Made by a program: the position numbers and the translations under genes. Under the pieces are notes generated by a model, which was not told where the DNA came from, did no database searches, and saw nothing but the letters and a program-made list of their open reading frames with translations. This document shows positions 8,016-15,787 of a stretch of 33,949 nucleotides of DNA, piece by piece; position 1 is the stretch's first letter; each line of letters opens with the position of its first letter. Location: contig CAMYBM010000004.1 of assembly GCA_947253995.1 (NCBI GenBank), positions 1 to 33,949 on the forward strand, given 5' to 3'. This stretch comes from an uncultured Candidatus Saccharibacteria bacterium. GTDB taxonomy: Bacteria; Patescibacteriota; Saccharimonadia; Saccharimonadales; Saccharimonadaceae.

Positions 8016-9440
8016 ATGCAGCAGACGTTTTTCTTTTACGATCTAGAAACATCTGGTCTTGATCCACGGCGGGATCGTATTATGCAGTTTGCGGGCATCC
8101 GTACGGATAGCAGTTTGGAGCAAATTGATGAACCAGTTAATTTGTTAATTAAGCTGAGTGACGACGTACTACCATCGCCACAGGCAATTTTGGTTACGGG
8201 CATAACGCCGCAAGCAACGCAAGCCGATGGCATTACTGAGGCTGAATTTTGCCGGTACTTTTTAGATGAAATAATGCAAGAAGGTACCATATTGCTAGGC
8301 TATAATAACATAGCGTTTGATGATGAATTCGTTCGTTATACGTTGTGGCGTAGCTTTCGTGATGCGTATGATTGGGCGTACACTAAGCGCTGCTCGCGCT
8401 GGGATCTGCTCAATGTGGTACGCATGGTGCGGGCATTAAGGCCTAAAGGTATAAATTGGCCAGACAAGCAGGTAACGGATAGCGATGGAAATACAGCTAC
8501 TCGTCCGACAGTGAATTTAGTAGATATGGCACGCAGCAATGGGTTCACTAATGAACATGCTCATGATGCATTGTCAGACGTGCAAGCAACGATTAATTTA
8601 GCAAAGTTGATTAAATCAATGCAGCCAAAATTATGGGAATATTTGTTGAGCCATCGCAACAAAATGGCAGTATCAAATATTGTTAAGCCATTGCTGCCGT
8701 TTGTTATCACCAGTAGTAGGATTAGCCAAGATTACTTGAATACCAGCGTAGTAGATGCGCTGGGGAGTGCCGGTACGCCCGGCAGCTATGTTTGTTGGGA
8801 TTTGAGGCATGACCCTGCGTCGTTTGTGAAATATAATGATGATGACATTATAGCTAGCTTAACTGAACGTGACGAGGTTTTGTCTAAACGTGGGCTAGAG
8901 CGGTTGCCTTTGCTGCGAGTTAAACTAAATGCTTGTCCTATTGTAGCGCCGTTAGGTACGCTCGATCCCGCCAGTGAGACAAGAATTGGTTTAGATAAGT
9001 CTACGGTGCTAAAACATCACGAAGCAATACTTAAGAATCGTCAATTGGTTGAGCGAATTTTGCGCATTTATCCGCAGACACGGGTGTTTACCCCATCGAA
9101 TGACGTTGATGGTGCGTTATACGACGGTTTTTTGGCCGATATGGATAAAAGTCGTTGCCGCGTAGTTGCGAGTTCTCGCCCCAAGGATTTAGTCGGGCTA
9201 AAGCTTAAATTTAAAGATGCGCGTTTGCCGGCACTGTTATTACGTTATAAAGCGCGTAACTACCCGCAAATCTTAGATGAGGATGAACGTGATACGTGGG
9301 ATAAGTATCGTGCTGCTAGGTTGCAGCGAGATTTGCCAGAGTATCTTAAGCAACTAAATGATTTATATCAAAAAGGGGCAGATGATTTTATTTTACAGGA
9401 GCTACAATTATGGGCTGAGTCGATTTTACCTAGTGAATAA
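8016..9440 (+). CDS. sbcB: Exodeoxyribonuclease I (SbcB-type)
   Basis: 474-aa 3'-5' single-strand DNA exonuclease of the DEDDh family, used in recombination and mismatch repair. The N-terminal nuclease domain has YDLETSGLDP (D9, E11), GITPQATQADGITEAEF, the ExoI signature GYNNIAFDDEFVRYTLWRSF and CSRWDLLNVVR...RPKGINWP, then HDALSDVQATI with the catalytic His and Asp. The C-terminal half keeps the ExoI tail motif RYKARNYPQILDEDERDTW. Length matches E. coli ExoI (475 aa). This domain layout is specific to ExoI, so generic DnaQ-like exonuclease is unlikely. galE follows 18 bp later. Confidence 0.95.
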   Translation: MQQTFFFYDLETSGLDPRRDRIMQFAGIRTDSSLEQIDEPVNLLIKLSDDVLPSPQAILVTGITPQATQADGITEAEFCRYFLDEIMQEGTILLGYNNIAFDDEFVRYTLWRSFRDAYDWAYTKRCSRWDLLNVVRMVRALRPKGINWPDKQVTDSDGNTATRPTVNLVDMARSNGFTNEHAHDALSDVQATINLAKLIKSMQPKLWEYLLSHRNKMAVSNIVKPLLPFVITSSRISQDYLNTSVVDALGSAGTPGSYVCWDLRHDPASFVKYNDDDIIASLTERDEVLSKRGLERLPLLRVKLNACPIVAPLGTLDPASETRIGLDKSTVLKHHEAILKNRQLVERILRIYPQTRVFTPSNDVDGALYDGFLADMDKSRCRVVASSRPKDLVGLKLKFKDARLPALLLRYKARNYPQILDEDERDTWDKYRAARLQRDLPEYLKQLNDLYQKGADDFILQELQLWAESILPSE

Positions 9441-9448
9441 TTAATATA

Positions 9449-9455
9449 AAGGAGG
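9449..9455 (+). promoter_or_regulatory. Strong Shine-Dalgarno site for galE
   Basis: AAGGAGG three nt before the ATG at 9459. It shows that the ribosome uses canonical anti-SD pairing at operon-internal genes, in contrast to the near-leaderless starts elsewhere in the window. Confidence 0.8.
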
Positions 9456-9458
9456 AAT

Positions 9459-10463
9459 ATGTCAATTTTAGTAACAGGTGGCGCTGGATATATTGGATCA
9501 CACACAGTGGTTGAGCTAATGCAAGCCGATTATGATGTAGTGATTGTGGATAATTTTTCAAACAGTAAACCGGAAGTTTTGGACAATATTGCAAAAATTG
9601 TTGGTCGGCGCCCGAAATTTTACCAGCTTGATATTTTAGACAAAGCTGCTCTGAGAAATGTTTTTCAAAAAGAGTCAATTGAAGCGGTAATTCATTTTGC
9701 TGCGTTTAAAGCGGTTGGCGAATCGGTGCGTAAACCACTTATGTATTATCGTGACAATACAGTTGGCCTAGTATATTTGCTAGAGATTATGCAAGAATTT
9801 AATGTTAAGAAGATTGTATTTAGTTCCAGTGCTACCGTGTATGGTAGTTATAATAAGCCACCATTTACAGAAGATATGCCAGTAGGTACCGCAACTAACC
9901 CATATGGTTCAACGAAGATCATGAATGAGCAGATTCTGTCAGATGTCCATACTGCAGATAGCAGCTGGTCGGTTATGTTATTGCGTTATTTCAATCCAAT
10001 TGGCGCGCATGAGTCTGGTTTGATTGGTGAGGCTCCAAATGGTATACCAAATAATTTGATGCCATATATTGCACAAGTTGCTACGGGTAAGTTAGAAAAA
10101 TTGCACGTATTTGGCGATGATTATGATACACCCGATGGTACTGGCGTGCGCGATTATATTCATGTGGTAGATTTGGCCAAGGGCCACGTTAAGGCTGTTG
10201 CCTATACCCTGACGCATACTGGTGTTGAAAAAGTGAATCTTGGAACTGGTAAGGGGTGTAGCGTGCTTGAATTGGTACACGCTTTTGAACGCGCTAATGG
10301 GGTTAAGATTCCTTACCAAGTTGATCCTCGTCGAGCCGGGGATATTGCAACTTGCTATGCTAATTGCGATTATGCCAAGAAATTACTTGGCTGGCAGGCA
10401 ACAAAAACTATCGATGATATGTGTCGTGACACTTGGCGGTGGCAACAGAACGCCGTCAAATAG
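9459..10463 (+). CDS. galE: UDP-glucose 4-epimerase
   Basis: 334-aa extended short-chain dehydrogenase that interconverts UDP-glucose and UDP-galactose (or the N-acetyl forms) using bound NAD. Rossmann motif GGAGYIGSH at residues 7-15, NAD-region HFAAFKAVGESV, FSSSATVYG with the catalytic Ser/Thr, and catalytic YGSTK (Y-x3-K). RYFNPIGAH and the C-terminal RRAGDIATCYA match GalE rather than other SDR sugar enzymes. It follows sbcB by 18 bp with a strong Shine-Dalgarno site, so the two are probably cotranscribed despite unrelated functions. It probably supplies precursors for surface polysaccharide; no other sugar-nucleotide genes are next to it. Confidence 0.95.
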   Translation: MSILVTGGAGYIGSHTVVELMQADYDVVIVDNFSNSKPEVLDNIAKIVGRRPKFYQLDILDKAALRNVFQKESIEAVIHFAAFKAVGESVRKPLMYYRDNTVGLVYLLEIMQEFNVKKIVFSSSATVYGSYNKPPFTEDMPVGTATNPYGSTKIMNEQILSDVHTADSSWSVMLLRYFNPIGAHESGLIGEAPNGIPNNLMPYIAQVATGKLEKLHVFGDDYDTPDGTGVRDYIHVVDLAKGHVKAVAYTLTHTGVEKVNLGTGKGCSVLELVHAFERANGVKIPYQVDPRRAGDIATCYANCDYAKKLLGWQATKTIDDMCRDTWRWQQNAVK

Positions 10464-10502
10464 TGTTTAGCGGTTACAATACGAGCATGATACTATAACT
10501 GT

Positions 10503-10531
10503 TTGACTATATAGACCTAAGATGTTATAGT
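10503..10531 (+). promoter_or_regulatory. Sigma70-type promoter of uvrA, near-leaderless
   Basis: TTGACT (10503-10508), 17-nt spacer, TATAGT (10526-10531). Only 6 nt separate the -10 from the uvrA ATG at 10538, so transcription should start at or next to the start codon. This is the best two-box example of the leaderless pattern. No SOS-type operator is obvious. Confidence 0.75.
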
Positions 10532-10537
10532 AGAAGA

Positions 10538-13357
10538 ATGTTTGAGCGCTATATTACTATTACGGGAGCGCGAGTTCATAACCTAAAAAATATCAACGTT
10601 AAGATACCACGCGATAAGCTTACTGTAATTACTGGATTATCTGGGTCGGGCAAGTCGTCGCTAGCTTTTGATACAATATACGCTGAAGGACAACGGCGCT
10701 ACGTTGAGTCGTTGTCATCATACGCGCGTATGTTTCTTGGTCAAATGGATAAACCTGATGTGGACCAGATTGAAGGTCTCAGCCCAGCAATATCAATTGA
10801 TCAGAAGTCTACTAGCCGCAACCCGCGTTCGACCGTCGCCACAGTTACGGAAATATATGATTATTTGCGACTTCTGTTCGCTAGGCTCGGAACGCCGCAC
10901 TGTCCGCTTTGCGGTAAGGTCGTTAAACGTCGCACGGCCCAGGTAATTGTTAACGATGTTATGGCGCTAGGCGAGCGTCGGGTCTATATTGTTGCGCCAA
11001 TTGCACGTCAGAAAAAAGGCGAGTTTGCTCATATACCCGAGCAATATATGCAGCGCGGTTATGCGCGCGCTATGGCTGATGGTATAACTTATGCGCTTGA
11101 CGAATGGCCGACTCTAGATAAAAATACCAAGCACAATATTGATTTGGTAATTGATCGATTAGTGCTAAAGGAATCTGATCGTAGTCGAATTAGTCAAGCA
11201 GTAGAACAAGGTTTGCTTGTGGGCAATGGTATGATCATGGTAGTTGATGCTATAGATAATACTACGTATACGTATTCTGAGCATTATGCTTGTGTTGATC
11301 ATCCCAAGGAGCCAATACCTGCCCTAGAGCCACGTTTATTCAGCTTTAATGCCCCATTTGGCGCTTGTCCGACTTGTAGTGGCTTAGGTAGTCGGATGGA
11401 AATAGATGAAGATTTAGTATTAAATGACAATCTTACTATATTAGAAGGTGCAATCTTGCCGTATAATCGTACCGGCACTCAGGGTTGGTGGCAGAAAAAG
11501 TTAGCTGCGGTTGCCAAGCGGTATGATTTTAGCTTGCGCGTGCCAGTTGGTGAATTAAGCTCTCGTGTTAAACAAATTATTTTGTATGGTACCGGTGACG
11601 ATACCTATACTATTGAATATGAGCGTGGTAAAACTATCCGTACAAAATATGCTGGCGTTGTACCAGATTTAGAGAAGAAATGGCGCGAAACAGATAGCGA
11701 TTTTGTGCGCAAGGATATTGAGCGATTTATGCGTGAGCGGGAATGCACTGTATGCCATGGATCGCGTTTAACACCGGCAGTACAGGCTGTTACGGTTCAT
11801 GATTTATCGATTGTTGATATCTGTAGTCTAAGCGTCGATGACGCTTTAGACGTATTTAACTCGATTACTTGGACGGAGCGGGAGATGACTATCGGCCGCC
11901 AAATTTTTAAAGAAATTAAATCGCGCTTGGGATTTATGAAGGATGTGGGGTTGGGCTATCTTGAGTTAGGCAGATCGGCAAATACTTTGTCTGGCGGTGA
12001 AGCGCAACGTATTAGATTGGCGACACAAATAGGTTCTGGTCTGCAAGGTGTTTTGTATGTACTGGACGAACCGAGCATTGGCCTCCATCAGCGCGATAAT
12101 GATCGTCTGATTGCTACGCTAAAACATTTGCGTGATATGGGTAATACGGTCATTGTAGTGGAGCACGACGAAGATACGATTCGTGCGGCTGATTATTTAA
12201 TAGACGTTGGTCCTGGAGCCGGTATGAATGGCGGCACTATTGTCGCGGCAGGTACACCAGAGGAAGTAGCGGAGAATTCTGCCTCGTTAACAGGAAGATT
12301 CCTAAGCGGTAGCGAAAAAATCGTTGTACCGAATCGTCGGCGACCATATAATGCTAATCGTGAGCTGAGGGTGCTTGGCGCCCGCGAACATAATCTAAAA
12401 AATATTGATGTTAAGGTGCCACTGGGATTATTTACTGTTGTTAGTGGCGTGTCAGGCTCGGGTAAATCTAGTTTAGTTAACGATATAATTAGCAAGCAGC
12501 TGTCGGCGGAGTTGAATCACTCAAAATCGGTAGCTGGTGCGCACCGCCGGATTGACGGCGTGCAGCAGTTAGACAAGGTTATCACGGTTACACAAAGTCC
12601 GATTGGGCGCACCCCGCGGTCGAACCCAGCCACCTATACTGGTTTATTTGCCCCTATTCGCGAGCTATTTGCCGCCACGCCGGAAGCTAATATTAGGGGA
12701 TATCAAGCAGGGCGCTTTAGTTTTAATGTACGAGGCGGTCGCTGCGAGCGTTGTCAGGGTGATGGCACGATTAAAATTGAAATGCATTTTCTGCCAGATG
12801 TTTATGTTACTTGTGAAGAATGCCATGGGGCGCGGTATAATAGCGAGGCACTAGAAATAAAGTGGCACGACAAGACTATAGCTGATGTACTAGCAATGAC
12901 AATTGACGAGGCGGCAACGTTTTTTGCAGCCGTTCCAAGTATTTATCGCAAGCTGAAGACGCTACAAGATGTGGGCTTAGGTTACATTACTTTAGGGCAG
13001 TCGGCAACTACTTTGTCTGGCGGTGAAGCGCAACGCATTAAGCTTGCCACAGAATTGAGCCGTAAGTCAACAGGTAAGACTTTATACATTATGGACGAGC
13101 CTACGACTGGGCTACACTCAGCCGATGTTAGGCGGCTATTGGACGTGATTCAACGGTTAGTAGATAGTGGCAATAGTGTACTAGTGATTGAGCATAATTT
13201 AGATGTAATTAAGAGTGCTGATTGGGTAATTGATATGGGCCCTGATGGTGGGCTTGACGGCGGTCGTATTGTCGCAGCAGGTACTCCTGAGCAGATTGCA
13301 GCTGCAGGCAAAGGGTATACGGCACAATATTTAAAGAAGATATTAGCTAAGAGCTAA
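10538..13357 (+). CDS. uvrA: Excinuclease ABC subunit A
   Basis: 939-aa tandem ABC ATPase, the damage-recognition subunit of nucleotide excision repair; it loads UvrB. First Walker A GLSGSGKSSLAFDT (about residues 34-47), second GVSGSGKSSLVND. Two ABC signatures, LSGGEAQRIRLATQ and LSGGEAQRIKLATE, each followed by a Walker B DEP (LDEPSIGLH and MDEPTTGLH). Zinc cysteines are intact: CPTCSGLG with CTVCHGSRL in the insertion module, and CERCQGDG with CEECHGARY in the C-terminal zinc finger. Length is normal. It is monocistronic: its own promoter in front and a strong hairpin after it, convergent with typA. Confidence 0.98.
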   Translation: MFERYITITGARVHNLKNINVKIPRDKLTVITGLSGSGKSSLAFDTIYAEGQRRYVESLSSYARMFLGQMDKPDVDQIEGLSPAISIDQKSTSRNPRSTVATVTEIYDYLRLLFARLGTPHCPLCGKVVKRRTAQVIVNDVMALGERRVYIVAPIARQKKGEFAHIPEQYMQRGYARAMADGITYALDEWPTLDKNTKHNIDLVIDRLVLKESDRSRISQAVEQGLLVGNGMIMVVDAIDNTTYTYSEHYACVDHPKEPIPALEPRLFSFNAPFGACPTCSGLGSRMEIDEDLVLNDNLTILEGAILPYNRTGTQGWWQKKLAAVAKRYDFSLRVPVGELSSRVKQIILYGTGDDTYTIEYERGKTIRTKYAGVVPDLEKKWRETDSDFVRKDIERFMRERECTVCHGSRLTPAVQAVTVHDLSIVDICSLSVDDALDVFNSITWTEREMTIGRQIFKEIKSRLGFMKDVGLGYLELGRSANTLSGGEAQRIRLATQIGSGLQGVLYVLDEPSIGLHQRDNDRLIATLKHLRDMGNTVIVVEHDEDTIRAADYLIDVGPGAGMNGGTIVAAGTPEEVAENSASLTGRFLSGSEKIVVPNRRRPYNANRELRVLGAREHNLKNIDVKVPLGLFTVVSGVSGSGKSSLVNDIISKQLSAELNHSKSVAGAHRRIDGVQQLDKVITVTQSPIGRTPRSNPATYTGLFAPIRELFAATPEANIRGYQAGRFSFNVRGGRCERCQGDGTIKIEMHFLPDVYVTCEECHGARYNSEALEIKWHDKTIADVLAMTIDEAATFFAAVPSIYRKLKTLQDVGLGYITLGQSATTLSGGEAQRIKLATELSRKSTGKTLYIMDEPTTGLHSADVRRLLDVIQRLVDSGNSVLVIEHNLDVIKSADWVIDMGPDGGLDGGRIVAAGTPEQIAAAGKGYTAQYLKKILAKS

Positions 13358-13377
13358 CTGGTACTAAATTGCAAGAT

Positions 13378-13400
13378 GCCCCCTACTAGTTGTAGGGGGC
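13378..13400. terminator. Probable bidirectional terminator, uvrA/typA
   Basis: Perfect 9-bp GC-rich stem (GCCCCCTAC/GTAGGGGGC) with a 5-nt loop between two convergent genes. No good T-run on either strand, so intrinsic efficiency is uncertain. Confidence 0.6.
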
Positions 13401-13406
13401 TGAGGC

Positions 13407-15245
13407 TTATGCGCGTTTGGCACGTTTGCGTTTGATTGGATCAAGTTCGGCCTTGCGCAGGCGAAGGTGTTTTGGTGTAACTTCAAGTAGTTCGTCGTTC
13501 TCAATAAAATCGAGACATTGTTCGAGTGACATTTCCGTATAAGGGGTAAGCTGGATGGCGCCGTCGGACGATTTACTGCGCATGTTGGTTAGCTGCTTGC
13601 CTTTACAAACATTGATCTCAAGATCTTCTTTGCGCTTGTTAAGGCCAACGATTTGGCCGGCATAGACTTCAACTCCTGCGCCGATATACAATTCACCACG
13701 CGCCTCCGCATTTGCTAGTGCGTACGCGGTCGATTGGCCAGTTTCTGCGGCTATTAGAGCGCCATTTCGCAAACCGGATAGCGCACTGCCTAGCGGCTGG
13801 TAACCGTGTGGTAACGAACTCATTATAACAGTGCCTTTGGTTGTGGTAAGTAATAGATTGTGCAAGCCGATAATGGCGCGCGAGGTTATCTTGTAGGTTG
13901 ATCGAATAGTGTTTTGCGCAGTGGTTTCTTGCTTGATTAGCTCGGCATGTCGCGCTCCTAGTTCTTGCGCCACTGCACCAGTGAATTCTGGTGCTACCTC
14001 AATAAATAGCTCTTCAACTGGCTCCATGGTCTTGCCATTAATTTCGGATAGAACGACTTGCGGTCGACCAACTTCAAATTCATAGCCTTCGCGACGCATT
14101 GCTTCGATCAGTACAGATAAGTGTAATTCGCCTCGTCCACTGACCTTAAAGCCAATGCCATTTGGTTCAACTTGTAGAGACACGTTAGTCTCCAGCTCGC
14201 GATTAAGCCGATCGGCAATTTGGCGAGAAGTATTGAATTCACCTTCGCGGCCCTTGAAAGGCGAGGTGTTCGGCCCAAGATAAATGGATATTGTAGGTTT
14301 TTCAACCTCAATGCGCGGCAACGGAGTAGGGTCGATTGGGTCAGCGATGGTCTCACCAATTTTAGCATCACTTAAGCCAGTAATAGCAACGATGTCGCCA
14401 GCCATTCCAGAGTCAATAGTAATTTTATCAAGACCATTGTAGGTAAATAGCTTGTCAATTTTGGCAGGCTTTGTTTGCCCATTGCTGTCAATTAAGCATA
14501 CTGGCATACCTACTTTAGCAACCCCCCGGTCGATTCGGCCAAGCGCATATTTGCCTAGGAAGTTATCGTATTGCAAAGATGTAACTAGCATGCGGAACGG
14601 CTTTTCGGGGTCGTTAGACGGAGCAGGAACTTCGTGAATGATTGCCTGGAAGATTGGTTTAAGGTCTGCGTCTTCGCTAGGATCATCTGGCATTTCAGAC
14701 CATGCTTTGCCATCGCGCCCAATAGCGTAGTACGTTGGATACTCTAGTTGGTCGTCAGAGGTTGCTAATTCTAGGAATAAGTCAGCAATCTCGTCTTTTA
14801 CTGCTTCAATACGACGGGCAGGCTTGTCGATTTTATTGATAATAACTAAAGGCTTGAGGCCAAGCTCCAGAGCTTTGCTTAGAACAAATTTAGTTTGAGG
14901 CATCGGCCCTTCGGCGGCGTCGACTATTAAGAGAACGCCATCTGCCATTTGCAGGGTACGCTCAACTTCGCCACCAAAGTCAGCATGCCCAGGTGTGTCA
15001 ATAATGTTAATTTTGTAGCCATCGTATTTAACGGCTGTATTTTTGGCGGTAATAGTGATGCCGCGTTCATGCTCTTGGTCACCACTGTCCATAATGAGGT
15101 GCTCGCCCATTTCGATAGAGTTATCGCGAAAAGTATGCGATTGTTTGAGCAATCCATCGAGCAGAGTTGTCTTGCCGTGGTCGACGTGAGCAATGATTGC
15201 AATGTTGCGAATTTTGTCTGGTTTATACATAAAAATATGCACCAT
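13407..15245 (-). CDS. typA: Ribosome-associated GTPase TypA/BipA
   Basis: Translational GTPase of the EF-G/LepA group, about 612 aa from the start chosen here, which helps 50S assembly and stress growth. G1 HVDHGKTTL, switch II DTPGHADFGGEVER, NKIDKP and the TypA C-terminal domain (RGELYIGAGVEVY, TNMRSKSSDGAIQLTP) are present. The frame extends upstream to a TTG at 15284, but the -10 box of the promoter (15273-15278) lies inside that extension. The predicted transcript begins near 15266, so only the ATG at 15245 (or the ATG at 15230, giving MYKPDKIRN) is plausible. AAGGAAG at 15260-15266 is a distant Shine-Dalgarno candidate. Monocistronic, convergent with uvrA. Confidence 0.93.
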   Translation of the reverse strand: MVHIFMYKPDKIRNIAIIAHVDHGKTTLLDGLLKQSHTFRDNSIEMGEHLIMDSGDQEHERGITITAKNTAVKYDGYKINIIDTPGHADFGGEVERTLQMADGVLLIVDAAEGPMPQTKFVLSKALELGLKPLVIINKIDKPARRIEAVKDEIADLFLELATSDDQLEYPTYYAIGRDGKAWSEMPDDPSEDADLKPIFQAIIHEVPAPSNDPEKPFRMLVTSLQYDNFLGKYALGRIDRGVAKVGMPVCLIDSNGQTKPAKIDKLFTYNGLDKITIDSGMAGDIVAITGLSDAKIGETIADPIDPTPLPRIEVEKPTISIYLGPNTSPFKGREGEFNTSRQIADRLNRELETNVSLQVEPNGIGFKVSGRGELHLSVLIEAMRREGYEFEVGRPQVVLSEINGKTMEPVEELFIEVAPEFTGAVAQELGARHAELIKQETTAQNTIRSTYKITSRAIIGLHNLLLTTTKGTVIMSSLPHGYQPLGSALSGLRNGALIAAETGQSTAYALANAEARGELYIGAGVEVYAGQIVGLNKRKEDLEINVCKGKQLTNMRSKSSDGAIQLTPYTEMSLEQCLDFIENDELLEVTPKHLRLRKAELDPIKRKRAKRA

Positions 15246-15272
15246 AGTTAAAACAGGTGCTTCCTTGCAGTC

Positions 15273-15301
15273 ATTATAACACAAAAGTATTATATTGCCA
15301 A
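15273..15301 (-). promoter_or_regulatory. typA promoter
   Basis: On the minus strand TTGGCA (15296-15301), 17-nt spacer, TATAAT (15273-15278). Predicted start near 15266. Its -35 hexamer overlaps the -35 of the divergent tRNA promoter. Confidence 0.75.
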
Positions 15302-15323
15302 AGATAAGTTATTATGCTAGAAT
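15295..15323 (+). promoter_or_regulatory. tRNA-Val/tRNA-Ala promoter
   Basis: TTGCCA (15295-15300), 17-nt spacer, TAGAAT (15318-15323), predicted start near 15330, five nt before the tRNA-Val 5' end. Shares five bases of its -35 with the divergent typA promoter. Confidence 0.7.
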
Positions 15324-15334
15324 TATTTTTGTCA

Positions 15335-15411
15335 GGGTCGCTAGCTCAGTTGGCTAGAGCGCCTCGTTTACACCGAGGAGGTCAGGAGTTCGAGCCTCTT
15401 GCGACCCACCA
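15335..15411 (+). tRNA. tRNA-Val (anticodon TAC)
   Basis: Cloverleaf folds fully: acceptor GGGTCGC/GCGACCC, D-loop with GG, anticodon loop TTTACAC, T-loop TTCGAGC, A73 and an encoded CCA. First gene of a two-tRNA transcript, 4 bp before tRNA-Ala. Confidence 0.97.
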
Positions 15412-15415
15412 TTTT

Positions 15416-15492
15416 GGGGCACTAGCTCATTTGGCTAGAGCGCTTCGCTGGCAGCGAAGAGGTGAGCGGTTCAAATCCGCTGTGCTCCACCA
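15416..15492 (+). tRNA. tRNA-Ala (anticodon GGC)
   Basis: Acceptor GGGGCAC pairs with GTGCTCC, including the G3:U70 wobble that identifies alanine tRNAs. Anticodon loop CTGGCAG, A73, encoded CCA. D-loop ATTTGGCTA has T at position 15 and the variable loop AGGTG has G at 48, so the usual G15:C48 Levitt pair is replaced by U15/G48. Confidence 0.97.
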
Positions 15493-15500
15493 GTATTATT

Positions 15501-15530
15501 GCCAAGGCGATTGCCTTGGCTTTTAATTTT
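15501..15530 (+). terminator. Intrinsic terminator of the Val-Ala tRNA operon
   Basis: 8-bp stem GCCAAGGC/GCCTTGGC, loop GATT, followed by TTTTAATTTT. Confidence 0.85.
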
Positions 15531-15539
15531 ATGAAGCAT

Positions 15540-15573
15540 AATAAAAATAAAAGCACCCTACTGAAGTAGGGTG
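15540..15573 (-). terminator. Intrinsic terminator of the Leu(GAG)-Val(CAC) transcript
   Basis: On the minus strand the stem CACCCTAC/GTAGGGTG with loop TTCA is followed by a T-rich run. Convergent with the terminator at 15501-15530, separating the two tRNA transcripts. Confidence 0.8.
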
Positions 15574-15583
15574 TAATAATGTC

Positions 15584-15660
15584 TGGTGGGCTGGAAGAGA
15601 CTTGAACTCCCGACCTCCACAGTGTGAATGTGGCGCTCTAGCCAGCTGAGCTACCAACCC
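15584..15660 (-). tRNA. tRNA-Val (anticodon CAC)
   Basis: Acceptor GGGTTGG/CCAGCCC, anticodon loop TTCACAC, D-loop with GG, T-loop TTCAAGT, A73 and encoded CCA. Second valine isoacceptor, cotranscribed with tRNA-Leu(GAG), one base downstream of it. Confidence 0.96.
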
Positions 15661-15661
15661 A

Positions 15662-15748
15662 TGGTGCGCGCGAGAAGACTTGAACTTCCACGTCGCTTGC
15701 GACACATGCACCTCAAGCATGCCTGTCTACCAATTCCAGCACGCGCGC
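15662..15748 (-). tRNA. tRNA-Leu (anticodon GAG)
   Basis: 87-nt class II tRNA: acceptor GCGCGCG/CGCGCGC, anticodon stem CATGC/GCATG with loop TTGAGGT, long variable arm TGTCGC-AA-GCGACG, T-loop TTCAAGT, A73 and encoded CCA. Confidence 0.96.
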
Positions 15749-15756
15749 GTATTTAC

Positions 15757-15785
15757 ACTATAGCATACACGCCGGTTAGAGGCAA
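15757..15785 (-). promoter_or_regulatory. Promoter of the Leu(GAG)-Val(CAC) tRNA transcript
   Basis: Minus strand TTGCCT (15780-15785), 17-nt spacer, TATAGT (15757-15762). It lies directly behind the stop codon of the acyl ligase gene, so the tRNAs are independently transcribed. Confidence 0.7.
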
Positions 15786-15787
15786 TC

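Noticed and set aside
15314..15526. 70-codon open frame covering the Val and Ala tRNAs
   Set aside because: It runs through both mature tRNA sequences and the start of the terminator; the tRNA structures fully explain the region.
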